DNA of 64,000 bases from Paenibacillus sp. DCT19 (GCF_003268635.1 NZ_CP029639.1:6058001-6122000), one strand, 5' to 3'. Numbered from the stretch's first letter, positions 1 to 10,133 are shown. Numbers and translations: made by a program. Notes: generated from the sequence alone by a model not told the origin.

Positions 1-1101
1 GTGCTCACGGATGCGGCTCGCCATGCCATGGAGATTTTTCTCCAGCAGCCCAATCTCATCCACCCTTCCACTGCGAACCACCTCTTTATCCTTAATGAGT
101 CGAATGCCCTTCATGGCATTGGCCAATCTAACAATCGGTTTCGAGGTGCGCCATGCTACTAAAACTGCAATCCCAATAGAAAATGCAGCCGCCAGTCCGC
201 CCACCACAAGCCCGTATTTCATCGTTTCTAGCGCGCTCTCATTAATGACATGGGCAGGCACAACTTTAATAAGACGTAGCCCCGATGGCTCAATGGAGTT
301 ATAAAATACGTACGCGTTGGCTGTGCGAATTAAACCCGACTCATTGGTAGACTTCGTTACTTGTTGCAGCGCTTCCGTATATGGCGGTTGCGTGCGGTCA
401 GGCTGATAGAGAATTGCCCCTGATCGATCTGCAATGTACACCGAATAATCTCCCCGAGTGTCGAGTAGCTCCAGTGTTTGATTGAATTCAGCCCATTTCA
501 CTTCAAGACTGATTGCCCCAATCTGTTCCTGATCTTCAAACCGGTTCATGCTACGAGTCATATGAAACTTATCCGGGTCACTCTCATCATTGATGATAGT
601 AAAGTCCTTATGCTGATCAAAAAGCTCACGATACCCCTTCGGAATTTGTGTAACGGTTTTGATTCGGCTCTCCATCGAGTTGAAGGTGAACAACGTATCT
701 AATTCCTTCAAATACAGCTCCACACCAAATACATAATTTCCAGCGGAGTAATAGACACTGTTTAACATATTGAACATGGATTTTTGCTCATCAAACCGAC
801 TTGCCGCCGAAGCATCCTTATTCAATGCAAGGTATTGGTGAACCTCATCACTGATCTGGATGGAGTAGACGATATTATTCATGCGGGCGAATTGCTCGCC
901 CAGATAGATCGAAGCCCAGTTCATATTAGCGCGGTTCGTTTGCATAATCTCTTCTTCCATGGAAGAACGAGTATTCTCCGCAGCCATCGCCGTCATGACA
1001 ATGACAGGCAGCACGGCAAGCAGAGCCATCGTGAGAATCAATTTGTTGCGAATGCTACGTTTAAACGGATCTGTAAGCTTGCGATAAAGTTCGGTTAACA
1101 C
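1..1101 (-). CDS. YesM-type sensor histidine kinase, N-terminal part (runs off window)
   Basis: The minus strand is open from 1101 to the window edge. The translation shows a basic N-terminus, a membrane segment (LILTMALLAVLPVIVMTAM), an extracytoplasmic region of roughly 240 residues typical of Cache-type sensors, a second membrane segment (GLVVGGLAAAFSIGIAVLVA) and the start of a HAMP linker (VDEIGLLEKNLHGMASRIR). The His-kinase and HATPase domains would lie beyond position 1. I chose the GTG at 1101 because a GGGAG ribosome binding site lies just upstream; a second in-frame GTG is at 1110. It sits downstream of the GH42 beta-galactosidase gene, separated by a hairpin, so a role in sensing sugars is plausible but is inference. 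Confidence 0.85.
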   Translation of the reverse strand, partial: MLTELYRKLTDPFKRSIRNKLILTMALLAVLPVIVMTAMAAENTRSSMEEEIMQTNRANMNWASIYLGEQFARMNNIVYSIQISDEVHQYLALNKDASAASRFDEQKSMFNMLNSVYYSAGNYVFGVELYLKELDTLFTFNSMESRIKTVTQIPKGYRELFDQHKDFTIINDESDPDKFHMTRSMNRFEDQEQIGAISLEVKWAEFNQTLELLDTRGDYSVYIADRSGAILYQPDRTQPPYTEALQQVTKSTNESGLIRTANAYVFYNSIEPSGLRLIKVVPAHVINESALETMKYGLVVGGLAAAFSIGIAVLVAWRTSKPIVRLANAMKGIRLIKDKEVVRSGRVDEIGLLEKNLHGMASRIREH

Positions 1102-1120
1102 GGCGCCCACTCCCAAGCAA

Positions 1121-1175
1121 AAATAAGACAAACGCCCCAGCATATTGCCGAGGGCGTCTTGGTCTTTTGTTTTCA
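1121..1175 (-). terminator. bidirectional intrinsic terminator after GH42 gene
   Basis: An imperfect hairpin pairs AACGCCC with GGGCGT, extended by AAGAC/GTCTT, with T-rich tracts on both sides (TATTTTTGC on the minus strand, TTTTGTTTT on the plus strand). It lies between the GH42 coding sequence and the histidine kinase start. Confidence 0.55.
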
Positions 1176-1199
1176 ATTATTATGCGGCGTGCTTATCTG

Positions 1200-1390
1200 T
1201 ATAGATTGAACTAATTTTTTACACTGACCACTGCGATGACAGAACAACATTCCGATCGCTGTTATCCCCAGATTTTTTTGATTCCCCTTTATGAAGGGGA
1301 AAATCCGGGGATAAAGGCGAACGCTCCGCTTCTCCATGTTATTTCTGTCCTCTCCGTTCTTGTGTAAATGTGTAGTTCGATCTATATGAT
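1200..1390. repeat. family B intergenic inverted-repeat element, copy 1
   Basis: This is about 190 bp with imperfect terminal inverted repeats (TATAG.TTGAACTAA at one end, TAGTTCGATCTATA at the other, each followed inward by a TTTACAC/GTGTAAA box). Inside is a strong hairpin pairing TTATCCCC..GATTTT with AAAATC.GGGGATAA around TCCCCTTT/AAGGGGA. Closely similar copies occur at 6870, 27274, 38205 and 48121. No ORF of note lies inside. Confidence 0.85.
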
Positions 1391-3399
1391 CTACCCTTGT
1401 TGCTCGATAATCTGAATTCCCCACCGCTCCAGTTCAATCGTCTGACCTTTCTCTACCGCAGTTCCAGTCAGAAGCTCGGTTCCGCCTTCCTGTGTGTGTA
1501 CGAAGGAAACAGGCTGATCGGAATAATTGAAATAATAACGGATGGTGTTGCCTTGCTCATTCACACCTGTCTTCACGATGATTGGGAAAGCTAACTCTTG
1601 ATCCGCCCCCATACGCCCGCTTCTTTCATCACACGCTCCAGCACCTTCTGGATGACCGCCGAGCTAGTGAAGCATCCCACATAGGTTGCTTTTCCTTGAC
1701 CATAGCTGTTCTGAGTAATTGCAGCGTATTGTCCCCAGTGCGGGTGATCGTACCATGCCAGCACCTCTGCTGTGGTCGGTGTAATGAGTTCCATCCAGGT
1801 GTGGATCTGGTTCTGCTCTTCTCCTACGGCAAAAGGATCATCTCGCAACGCAACATTTTTCGGCTCAACGAAGAGACTGTAGTTAATCCCGCACGCTTCG
1901 CTGATGATTCCCGGCTGACGTGTCGAGCGAACCTTCACATGTTCATTCGTGAACCCACTCTTGAAGGAATAGACGACGTGGCCTCCATCCTGAACGAATT
2001 GATTCAGCTTCTCCAGCAGAGCATCGGATGCAGCATATAGTGCAGGCACGATGATGACATCATATCCTTCATAACTTTCCACGGATGGATCGATGAGATC
2101 GCACCCAATATTCATTTTGTACAGTTCATCGTACATCCAGCGCACAACGTCGTTATAGTTCTTATCACTGGTAAAGTTGAATCCGAACCACTTGATCGCG
2201 GTATATGCCTCATTGCTAAACAGAACAGCCACACGGTTGGTCTTCTTCATATTCACGAGCTGTGGACTGAGTCTGGCAAAATCACTGCCTATCGATTTGG
2301 CCTCGTCGTATACCGGATTAGGTTCAAAATCGTGGCTAAGCAATCCTTTCCAGTACGTCTCGAATGAATTGTGTATAGAATGCCAATGCCAGTAAGCGAC
2401 CATATTCGCACCAGAAGCCAGGTGGCTGAACGCCTGAAGGCGGAGTTGCCCCGGAAATGGAACCCAGTGCCAGAATGCCTGAGCTTCCGTCTCCAACACC
2501 AGATAATTAGATTGTTTCGTTGAACGTGCAACATCGCCGCCGAACGAGATTTCAATTCCGGTCAGATCATCCTGAGACGGATGATAGATATCTACACTGG
2601 TGATGTCGAAAGCCTTCGATGCGGCAAAATGATCCACATCTCCTTGAATACCGTAAGAGTATCCACGCCATTCAAAATCAAAGTTTTGAGTAACGAACTG
2701 CCCCTCCTGCTTGTATTCATTCACAATGCCAACCTGCCAGGCCAAGAAGTCTGTCACGAGCTTACGCTGGAACTTCGCAAACTCAGCACCGAGACTACCA
2801 TTAATCGTGCCTACAACCGAAGGGAAGTCCTCCCAGCTATTAATCCGGTTACTCCAATAGTCGAGTCCAAACTCTTTATTAAGCTCGTCCAAGGAGCTGA
2901 ATTGGCCTCGCATATATTTGACGAACTGCAACTGTACGTTATCCCCAGCTGTATTGTAGTGTTTGGTCTCATTATCGGTCTGATATCCAATAACAGCTGG
3001 ATGTTTGCTCACTCTGGAGATCAACTTGCGGATGATCCGCTCAGCATAGAACAGATAGGTTGGATTCGTAATATCCATGATCTGACGTGCGCCGTATCTT
3101 CCCTGTCCTTGCACCGTTGTTGCGAGCACATTCGGATGTTCCTTAACCATCCACGTCGGAACCGCATACGTTGGCGTGCCTACAATAACCTGAATCCCGG
3201 CCTGATGCATTGCATCCAGAACACGGTCTACCGATGAGAAATCGAATACTCCGTTCTGTGGTTCATGCGTGCTCCAGGTAGATTCTGCAATACGGACCAC
3301 GTTAATTCCTGCATCCTTCATCATCTGAATGTCTTGGTCTAATCGCTCATAAGGCATATATTCATCGTAGTAAGCTACACCGTATAATAACTTGTCCAT
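1391..3399 (-). pseudogene. GH42 beta-galactosidase, one frameshift near its 3' end
   Basis: The enzyme would hydrolyse terminal beta-galactosides in the cytoplasm. The start is the ATG at 3399, with GGAGAA upstream and the typical N-terminus MDKLLYGVAYYDEYMP; a longer upstream frame (to 3513) lacks support. The acid/base Glu is at about residue 144 (QTDNETK) and the nucleophile Glu at about 303 (VLETEAQAFW). The frame ends early at 1591 (GVWGRIKS), but the usual C-terminal beta-domain (GADQELAFPIIVK...GIQIIEQQG) continues in another frame to 1391. One extra G in the G5 tract at 1606-1610 would join them into a protein of about 670 residues, the family's normal length. Probably a sequencing indel; a true mutation is possible. 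A divergent AraC regulator and a cre-like site lie upstream. Confidence 0.88.
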
Positions 3400-3450
3400 T
3401 GTAAGTTCTCCTTCTGATGGGAAAAGTATGTTACTTCCGTTAAAGATGTC

Positions 3451-3471
3451 GTTCAAAAAGTCCGCTTTTGA
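3451..3471. repeat. family A terminal fragment
   Basis: GTTCAAAAAGTCCGCTTTTG here matches the right terminal inverted repeat of the family A elements at 4691, 31050 and 44276. It is only a fragment, between the GH42 start and the AraC gene. Confidence 0.6.
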
Positions 3472-3536
3472 ACATGCACTTAAAGCAATTAAGGCAATGC
3501 TCCACATATCCAACAGGCAATTCGTGATTCTGAGAA

Positions 3537-3550
3537 TGATAACGTTTACA
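3537..3550. promoter_or_regulatory. candidate cre (CcpA) site
   Basis: TGATAACGTTTACA matches the Bacillus cre consensus TGWAARCGYTWNCW at 13 of 14 positions. It lies in the divergent region between the GH42 gene and the AraC regulator, where catabolite repression of sugar genes would act. Confidence 0.5.
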
Positions 3551-3708
3551 TATCTAGTAATAACCGTGTACTATATATGCAGGCTATCCCTACTTCTTAC
3601 CAGAATCCAATGATTATGAATATCTGGGTTAAACTGATTATAATGAAGTATACTAAGGGTGCCGATTGTACAAAGCGAGTTGTTTTTACCCTTTTCCGAG
3701 GTGACGTT

Positions 3709-4692
3709 ATGGAAACTAAATTACAGCTTCGAGAAATGCCGCAACACCTGATGGCACACTGGCTGCCGATTATCGATTGCAACATCAAGCTTTACGGCGC
3801 ACATAGCCAGCAGGTGCAGATGGGCTGGATGATGCCAGAGGAGTCACACCCAGGCTTTGAGCTTCTGCTCATACTGGAAGGCACCCAAGAGAGTATCATT
3901 CATGGATATAGACATCTGGTAGAAGAAGGCGACATTCTCTTAATTCCTCCGGGATACAAACATACGAATCAATGTGTCTCTACCACAGGCATGACTTATT
4001 TTAGCGCTCACTTTAATGTGGACGATCCTGTATTTATATTAAAATTGATGTCCAGACACAGTCGAATCTACGAGGCAGGCACACCGGACAATCTGAAAAT
4101 GCGCGCTATCCTGGAGAGCTGGATGGGCATGATTAAACAAACGGAGGCTTATACTTCGACAGATAAGTTTATGATGCAGGCACGGATGTTTGAGTTATTT
4201 GCACTCTTGTCCCAGACAGCCGATCGTGAACCCGTCTCTACGATGTCTGGATCTGCGCCCAATACACCCGCACCGACGGCTATGCACTATGCAGGGGCGA
4301 TTGCAGAAGCGATTAAGCAGGCTTTTCACGCTCAGCTAAGAAATAAGGATGGCAACGTATCTACGATAAAGGTGGAGCAAATTATCGCTTCGTTCGGGAT
4401 CAGCCCAGGATATGGTCTGCAGATCTTCCGTAAAGTATACGGACGAGCACCGCGCGCATATCTATCAAGCCTTAAATTACAGGAAGCCAAAGTTCTCATC
4501 GAACAACCGGAGCTATCCCTAGGGGAAATTGCATGGAAGCTTGGGTATACCCATCTGTCTCATTTCAGCAGGCAGTTCAAACGTTGGACAGGTGAAAGCC
4601 CACTCCAATATCGCAACTCTACCTTGAAAAAAAACCGCAGTGCTCCGCTCGATTCTTCCAGCGCGATTTCAAGCGTGAACGGAATCGATTAG
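3709..4692 (+). CDS. AraC-family transcriptional regulator
   Basis: A 327-residue protein. The start is the ATG at 3709 behind GAGGTGA; upstream in-frame ATGs (3577 and others) have no ribosome binding site. The N-terminal half is a cupin-like sensor (PGFELLLILEGTQESIIHGY, then GDILLIPPGYKH). The C-terminal ~95 residues are a double helix-turn-helix of AraC type (ISPGYGLQIFRKVYGRAPRA, then LGEIAWKLGYTHLSHFSRQF). Divergent from the GH42 beta-galactosidase with about 310 bp between starts, so it most likely controls that gene and perhaps itself. The inducer cannot be read from sequence. Confidence 0.88.
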   Translation: METKLQLREMPQHLMAHWLPIIDCNIKLYGAHSQQVQMGWMMPEESHPGFELLLILEGTQESIIHGYRHLVEEGDILLIPPGYKHTNQCVSTTGMTYFSAHFNVDDPVFILKLMSRHSRIYEAGTPDNLKMRAILESWMGMIKQTEAYTSTDKFMMQARMFELFALLSQTADREPVSTMSGSAPNTPAPTAMHYAGAIAEAIKQAFHAQLRNKDGNVSTIKVEQIIASFGISPGYGLQIFRKVYGRAPRAYLSSLKLQEAKVLIEQPELSLGEIAWKLGYTHLSHFSRQFKRWTGESPLQYRNSTLKKNRSAPLDSSSAISSVNGID

Positions 4693-4865
4693 GGCGTGCC
4701 TGAAAACTCCGAAGAACGCAGATTTTGAAAATTTTCCGTTCCAAGCCAAGAAGTTTTCCGCAGGCGTACCGGGGTACGTCAAGGGAAAGTGACGAAGCAG
4801 GGGGCGATAAGGCGGTAAAGATGCACTTCGTAATCAAAAGCGGACTTTTTGAACAACCCCTAAAA
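4691..4865. repeat. family A MITE-like element, divergent copy
   Basis: About 175 bp that starts at the AraC stop codon. The ends form imperfect inverted repeats (GGGCGTGCCTGAAAACTCCG left; reverse complement of the right end GGGGTTGTTCAAAAAGTCCG). The right end (TTCGTAATCAAAAGCGGACT) matches the other family A copies but the interior differs, so it may be a subfamily. Confidence 0.65.
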
Positions 4866-4898
4866 GATCACAGGTTATGTCGGAGCTAAGTGGTACAA

Positions 4899-5510
4899 TT
4901 AACGTTCATGATTCCGAATAGACTGGTACTCTTCTGGTGTGTTCACATTGCTTAGCTGCACTACCGCATCGTGAACACCTACGCTTTCCAGTTCTTGCAC
5001 GTCGATATAGAGGGGGTTCATTTCCTCCAACCAACCTGTGACTCGTAACCGATCTTGGTCTAAGCACTGCGTAAGTTCTGTAAGCACACGCCTGTGATAT
5101 ACACCGGCAAGCGGATGAACACGTCCCGATATTCGTGGCACAATGACTGAATGTGGATCGCTGGATTCAGCCAATTGCTTCATGCCTGCGAAAAAGGAAG
5201 GTTTAAGCAATGGCATATCACAAGCGCATACGAGATTCCAATTCGTGTCCGAAGCTTGCAGTGCTGCGTGCAATCCAGCGAGTGGTCCTTTGCCGGGATA
5301 TTGATCCTGAACACATTCATAGCCCAGTTCTGCATATGTGGCGACATGAGAGCCACCCGCAACTATGATGCGGGCGACTTCCGGTATCATTGAACTAGCG
5401 ATTTGGCTAAGCAACGTCGAACCCTTCACTGATAATAGTGCCTTGTTCGATCCCATACGCCTAGATTGCCCACCTGCCAAAATGATACCTGTCCAATCCG
5501 TTGTATTCAC
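4899..5510 (-). CDS. mobA: molybdenum cofactor guanylyltransferase MobA
   Basis: About 203 residues. MobA transfers GMP from GTP to molybdopterin to form the guanine dinucleotide cofactor used by DMSO-reductase-family enzymes. The N-terminal nucleotide-binding signature LAGGQSRRMG (about residues 11-20) followed by KALL is clear, as are CACDMPLLKP and GRVHPLAGVYH. I chose the GTG at 5510 because GGAGGAG lies six bases upstream; the frame is open further to 5651 but without a site. It stands alone, divergent from an MFS gene. A likely client in the window is the YoaE-like oxidoreductase at 35855-37918. Confidence 0.92.
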   Translation of the reverse strand: MNTTDWTGIILAGGQSRRMGSNKALLSVKGSTLLSQIASSMIPEVARIIVAGGSHVATYAELGYECVQDQYPGKGPLAGLHAALQASDTNWNLVCACDMPLLKPSFFAGMKQLAESSDPHSVIVPRISGRVHPLAGVYHRRVLTELTQCLDQDRLRVTGWLEEMNPLYIDVQELESVGVHDAVVQLSNVNTPEEYQSIRNHER

Positions 5511-5575
5511 GACGATCTCCTCCAGTGCTATTATTTTCGAAGCTTGATAAGGAAAAGTAGCTTTTAGTCTATACA

Positions 5576-6853
5576 TTGAAACCCCATACAACAAATGATA
5601 CATTGAACAATATGATTCTGAAAGGAATGGCTCTATTGGATAAATATGCACCCGGAAGAGGCAATCCCTCTTTGGTCTCGCTGAAACTATATAATTTCTT
5701 CATCTATGGAGCAATCTCCATCTTCGCCGGATTTCTGCAATTATACTTGCAAGAGATTGGTATGACCAAATTAGAGATTGGTAGCCTCATGGCGATCGGC
5801 CCGTTTGTCTCCTTGTTTGCCAATCCGTTCTGGGGATTCTGGAGCGATAAATCGCGTAATATCCGTATTATTCTGATGATTATGATGGGAGGCACATTTG
5901 TGTTCTCTCAAGCTGTCTTTCATGCACCTACCTATGCCTGGATCTATACAGCTATGATCGTTTTTTATTTTTTTCAAAGTCCGTTATTCGCTCAAACCAA
6001 TAGTTTGATCCTTGGATACATTGACGGTACCTCGCAAAAGTTCGGTTCCTTCCGTCTCTGGGGCTCCTTAGGGTGGGCTCTGACTGCGGTGGCGGCCGGG
6101 CCGTTAATTGACCGACTTGGCATAGGCAGTGTATCCATCGTCTTCGCGTGTATGATCATCGTTGCCTTTGCATTTTCCGTATTTCTGCCCAGACAACCAA
6201 TCGCCTCGGATACGCCTGTGGTCACATTCCGCAGATTCGGTAAGGTGATGTTCAATCCCTATTTCATGGCATTCATTGGACTTGGCGTTCTTGTATCCGT
6301 GCCTAACGCGATGAATAGCACTTTCATGTCGCTCTATATTACGGAGATGGGCGGCAACAAACAGATGGTCGGCTGGGCGATCTTCACGTCTTCCATTCTG
6401 GAAGTCGGGGTCTTCTTACTGCTGGATCGATATCTGAAAAGAAAGATGAGCTTCCTGCTCGCCTCGCTTGTCCTGGTTAGTCTGCTGTTCGCCATCCGTT
6501 GGCAGTTGATGGCTGAGTCTACCCTTCCAATTGAGGTGGTGCTCATTCAACTGATGCACTCCATTACCTTCGGTGGATACTTCTATGTAGGCACACAGCT
6601 CACGATGCTATTTATTCCTAGACCGTATCGATCCTCTGGTCAAGCTGTCTACACGATGGCGTGGGGCGGTCTGTCCGGCGTTATCGCAGGTTTGTTTGGC
6701 GGCTGGTTGTTCCAGAGCTTCGGTGCTGAACTTATGTACAACATCGGAGTATTCTTCTCGCTGATTGGTGCCGCTGGCTTCGCCATCATGTGGCTGATTA
6801 ATCGGCGGAATGGATATCAGCCTGTTGTGTTGACGGAAATGGGTGATGGTTAA
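5576..6853 (+). CDS. MFS transporter (MFS_1-like, sugar/nucleoside type)
   Basis: Up to 425 residues with about 12 predicted membrane helices. Helix 1 begins at LKLYNFFIYGAISIFAGF and the conserved inter-helix loop reads NPFWGFWSDKSRNIR, followed later by GSFRLWGSLGWA, a pattern of the LacY/NupG-like branch. The second half contains GGYFYVGTQLTMLFIPRPYR. The start is uncertain: the ATG at 5576 has no clear ribosome binding site, and an in-frame ATG at 5612 or 5630 (behind AAAGGA) is possible. It is divergent from mobA. Substrate unknown. Confidence 0.85.
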   Translation: MKPHTTNDTLNNMILKGMALLDKYAPGRGNPSLVSLKLYNFFIYGAISIFAGFLQLYLQEIGMTKLEIGSLMAIGPFVSLFANPFWGFWSDKSRNIRIILMIMMGGTFVFSQAVFHAPTYAWIYTAMIVFYFFQSPLFAQTNSLILGYIDGTSQKFGSFRLWGSLGWALTAVAAGPLIDRLGIGSVSIVFACMIIVAFAFSVFLPRQPIASDTPVVTFRRFGKVMFNPYFMAFIGLGVLVSVPNAMNSTFMSLYITEMGGNKQMVGWAIFTSSILEVGVFLLLDRYLKRKMSFLLASLVLVSLLFAIRWQLMAESTLPIEVVLIQLMHSITFGGYFYVGTQLTMLFIPRPYRSSGQAVYTMAWGGLSGVIAGLFGGWLFQSFGAELMYNIGVFFSLIGAAGFAIMWLINRRNGYQPVVLTEMGDG

Positions 6854-6869
6854 TCTTTTGTTGGCAAAG

Positions 6870-7052
6870 GTTGAATAAGCTCGAAAGTTACACTGGATCA
6901 CTCAGATGACAGAACAATCTTCCGATCGCTGTTACCCCCAGATTTTTTGAAATCCCCTTTTCAAAGGGTAAAATCCGGGGATAAAGGCGAGCGCTACGCT
7001 TCTCCAGCTTTATTCTGCCCTCTCCGTTATGGTGTAAATAAAACTTCAAACA
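6870..7052. repeat. family B element, copy 2
   Basis: This copy has the same arrangement as at 1200-1390: TTGAATAAGCTCGAAAGTTACACT at the left, the hairpin around CCCCCAGATTTTTT and AAAATCCGGGGATAA, and GGTGTAAATAAAACTTC at the right. It is directly downstream of the MFS gene, where the hairpin could also serve as a transcript end. Confidence 0.8.
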
Positions 7053-7535
7053 TTCAAACAAAAGATTAAGGGCGGGGAGTAAGGTTAAACTCTTCGTTAC
7101 TGGTGCAGAACTAACATTATAAGAAACGAAAGATTAGGACATGTAGTAAGGCTAAACTCTTCGTTACGGTGTAACATTATCGTCCCTTACCTTTATTAGT
7201 CATGCAGCAGGGCACCACGTGCTGAGAGCTGCACGTGGTGCAAATTACGATTTATAAGTCATCTAAGTGTATCCTTCCTCCCAACCCAGCCTTGCTTTTA
7301 ATTCTGACGAACCTTAGACGTCTTATTTGCCACAATTTCAGAGTATTCCAAAGCTAAGGAATCTCAGCAACCTTATTGCGCGAAAAAGACCTTCAAATTA
7401 CTAAAAAGATAGGTCATACGACGAAATAAAGTGTCTACGATTCGTTACATTGTTGGAACGTTCAAATACACTTAAATAGCGCGTCCTCGATTCGTTAGGC
7501 TCTTACCTCATACGCAAGTTTTATGTTTGTGCTGA
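7053..7535. repeat. intergenic region with direct repeats and a perfect hairpin
   Basis: No gene is visible. Two direct repeats of about 55 bp (about 7058-7112 and 7125-7182) share GTAAGG.TAAACTCTTCGTTAC and TAACATTAT. Related TTCGTTA motifs recur near 7440 and 7490. A perfect 11-bp hairpin, GCACCACGTGC/GCACGTGGTGC with an 8-nt loop, lies at 7212-7241; no T-run follows, so it is not a standard terminator. Confidence 0.6.
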
Positions 7536-7990
7536 TGCGCATGGGCATGCTCATGTTTCTGATTGCGCTTATACTGAGACTCATATAGTCATGGATATGT
7601 TCGGCTTGTGCTCATGCTCATGGTCATGACCACATTCTGCTTATACTCAAGCTGGAGCACTTGGTCGTGCTTGTGCCTATTATTGTGCTTGTTTCTGAAA
7701 GTCATGGTCAGCCGTGTTCTGTTTGTGCTGGCGCTCATACTGATTGGTCATACTTATGCTTGGCTAATACTCATGGTCATGCATCTGCTTCTATTTGTAC
7801 TGATGGTCATGTTCATTTTTCTGTTCCCGCTTGTACTAACGCTAATTCCCATACTCATACTTAGCTTGTACTGACAGTCATGCTCATACACCTATTTCTG
7901 CTTCTTATGCTCATTGCCATACCCGTGCTTATTTTTACACTTGTGCTGACGCTAAAAGTCTCGCCTATACCTATGCTCAGACTATTCCTA
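7536..7990. repeat. degenerate short-period repeat tract
   Basis: About 450 bp made of decayed iterations of a 6/12/18-base motif around GCTCATGGTCAT and GCTTATACT. One plus-strand frame reads as strings of Ala, His, Gly, Thr and Cys/Tyr (for example ANTHGHASASICTDGHVHFS), but stop codons break every frame and there is no ribosome binding site. It is best read as a decayed minisatellite or a relic of a repeat-protein gene. Confidence 0.55.
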
Positions 7991-8011
7991 AACTAGTCCC
8001 CTCCCCCCTTA

Positions 8012-8072
8012 AAAAACTAAAAAGGCACCCTTCATCATGATTGACCATGACATAGGATGCCCCTTCTCTATC
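8012..8072 (-). terminator. intrinsic terminator of glnS
   Basis: On the minus strand the hairpin GGGGCATCCTATG...CATGATGAAGGGTGCC is followed by TTTTTAGTTTTTT. It is placed about 60 bases after the glnS stop. Confidence 0.7.
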
Positions 8073-8131
8073 TTATAACTTGTCTGCTCACCAACATGCT
8101 GATGAACAGACACTTATTTCATCCACTAACC

Positions 8132-9871
8132 TTATGCTTTTGGCAGTTGGAATGAGCTTTTGAGTGATACCACGCGGTTAAATACCGGGCGACCTGGCTC
8201 GGAATGCTTCGGATCTACGCTGAAGTAGCCGTGACGGAAGAACTGGAATTTATCTTGAGGCTGCGCCTCTTTCATCTCCTGTTCTACGTATCCGTGAACA
8301 ATCTCAAGCGAATTCGGGTTCAGTTGATCCAGGAATGTTTTCTCCGGTTGCTCTTCCACAACCTCAGCTTCAGCCCCAGCTACGACTACTTCTGGTTCGC
8401 TGTCTGCTTCCGGTGCTTCAGCCGAGATCAATGGCTCGTACAGACGGAATTCCGCAGGTACAGCTTGGCTCGCTTCCACCCAGTGGATCGTTCCTTTTAC
8501 TTTACGACCTGTAAATCCGCTGCCGCTCTTCGTCTCCACATCATACGTACAATGGATCTCCACTACATTACCTTCTGCATCTTTGATCACATCGTTACAT
8601 TTGATAAAGTAAGCGTGCTTCAGACGAACCTCGTTGCCAGGGAACAAACGGAAATATTTATTCGGCGGATTCTCCATAAAGTCATCTTGCTCAATATAAA
8701 TCTCACGGGAGAACGGAATTTGACGGTTACCCATCTCTGGATTCTCCACATTGTTCTCAGCCTCAAGCCACTCCACTTGACCCTCAGGGTAGTTCGTAAT
8801 CACGACCTTGAGTGGGTGTAGAACTGCCATCGTACGCGGAGCTTTCAGTTTCAAATCTTCCCGTACAAAGTGCTCTAGCGTTTGAATATCGATAACCCCT
8901 TGGCTCTTGGAAATGCCTGTCTCAAATACGAAATCACGAATGGCTTCTGGCGTATAGCCTCGGCGGCGTAGGCCGGAGATTGTTGGCATACGTGGATCAT
9001 CCCATCCATCTACATGACCTTCGTCGACGAGCAGCTTCAGCTTCCGTTTACTAGTCACCATCTGAGACAGATTCAAGCGACCGAACTCGTATTGATGTGG
9101 TTTACTCTCCATCTCGCACTCCGCGATGACCCAATCATAGAATGGACGTTGATCCTCAAACTCCAGGGAACAGAGGGAGTGCGTCACACCTTCAATAGCG
9201 TCTTCGAACGGGTGTGCAAAAGCATACATCGGGTAGATGCACCATTTGTCACCTGTGTTGTGATGGTGTGCATGTGAAATCCGGTAGATTACTGGATCAC
9301 GCAAGTTGATGTTTGGCGAAGCCATATCAATCTTGGCGCGCAGCACTTTCTCTCCGTTCTTGAATTCGCCTGCACGCATACGTGTGAATAGATCAAGATT
9401 CTCTTCTACCGAACGATCACGGTACGGACTGTTCTTGCCTGGCTCCGTCAGCGTTCCGCGCATTTGACGAATTTCGTCGGCGCTTTGGTCGTCAACGTAA
9501 GCTTTTCCTTTTTGGATCAACAAGACCGCACGATTGTACATCTCATCGAAATAATCCGAGGCAAAACGTTTCTCGTTCCACTCATATCCGAGCCATTTCA
9601 CGTCTTCCTGGATAGATTGTACATATTCTACGTCTTCCTTAACCGGGTTCGTGTCATCAAAGCGCAGATTCGTCTTGCCGCCAAACTCGCCGCCCAGCGC
9701 AAAGTTAATCCAAATTGCTTTGGCATGTCCGATATGCAGATAACCGTTCGGTTCCGGAGGAAAACGGGTAATAACTTCCTGGACTTTTCCAGACCGGAGA
9801 TCTTCGGTGATGATATTTTTGATAAAGTTAGGTGGGGTGGTACGATTGTCCACAGCTATCAAACCTTTCAT
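8132..9871 (-). CDS. glnS: glutaminyl-tRNA synthetase GlnS
   Basis: A class I synthetase that charges tRNA-Gln with glutamine in the cytoplasm. 579 residues, close to the usual ~550. The HIGH motif is at residues 46-49 ([12 protein letters not shown]), the [10 protein letters not shown] block follows, and the second signature is MVTSKRKL near residue 275, a KMSKS variant. The C-terminal beta-barrel anticodon-binding region carries a short Glu/Ala-rich insertion ([20 protein letters not shown]). The ATG at 9871 lacks a clear ribosome binding site; the in-frame GTG at 9853 has AAAGG about ten bases upstream and may be the real start. I saw no T-box leader in 9872-10133. Many Firmicutes lack GlnS and use GatCAB, so its presence fits Paenibacillus rather than Bacillus. 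Confidence 0.95.
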   Translation of the reverse strand: MKGLIAVDNRTTPPNFIKNIITEDLRSGKVQEVITRFPPEPNGYLHIGHAKAIWINFALGGEFGGKTNLRFDDTNPVKEDVEYVQSIQEDVKWLGYEWNEKRFASDYFDEMYNRAVLLIQKGKAYVDDQSADEIRQMRGTLTEPGKNSPYRDRSVEENLDLFTRMRAGEFKNGEKVLRAKIDMASPNINLRDPVIYRISHAHHHNTGDKWCIYPMYAFAHPFEDAIEGVTHSLCSLEFEDQRPFYDWVIAECEMESKPHQYEFGRLNLSQMVTSKRKLKLLVDEGHVDGWDDPRMPTISGLRRRGYTPEAIRDFVFETGISKSQGVIDIQTLEHFVREDLKLKAPRTMAVLHPLKVVITNYPEGQVEWLEAENNVENPEMGNRQIPFSREIYIEQDDFMENPPNKYFRLFPGNEVRLKHAYFIKCNDVIKDAEGNVVEIHCTYDVETKSGSGFTGRKVKGTIHWVEASQAVPAEFRLYEPLISAEAPEADSEPEVVVAGAEAEVVEEQPEKTFLDQLNPNSLEIVHGYVEQEMKEAQPQDKFQFFRHGYFSVDPKHSEPGRPVFNRVVSLKSSFQLPKA

Positions 9872-10133
9872 AAATGGATTGGAGCTTCAGGAATTGCAGC
9901 AATTCCGCTATCATCCTTTGGATATACGAAGACAGAAACCAGAGCATGTTGCTTTCTGGAAAGTTTCGTACGCGTTTCATTTAAATATACCTTTAACGGA
10001 GGATGAGTTCAATAAAGAACGGCACCAAAGTCAGGATCAAACGCATTCAAGATAGGCCTATAACCATTTTGACGGGTGCGCACGAATCATGTAGCATGAT
10101 AATAAAACCAAATTTTAAGGGAGGGTTTCCCAA

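Noticed and set aside
1391-1612. Separate 73-residue gene after the GH42 frame
   Set aside because: Its sequence is the usual C-terminal domain of GH42 enzymes and it lacks its own start signal, so it is part of the frameshifted gene.
3400-3513. 38-residue N-terminal extension of the GH42 protein
   Set aside because: It is partly family A repeat sequence and lacks a ribosome binding site, while MDKLLYGVAYYDEYMP at 3399 has one and matches the family start.
7608-7874. Overlapping open frames of 88 and 67 codons in the low-complexity tract
   Set aside because: Both arise from the same decayed short repeat, lack ribosome binding sites, and have unnatural composition.
9464-10006. 180-codon plus-strand open frame
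   Set aside because: It is antisense to the well-supported glnS gene, has no ribosome binding site and its translation shows no domain.
9872-10133. T-box leader for glnS
   Set aside because: I looked for the T-box core and the antiterminator upstream of glnS on its strand and did not see them.
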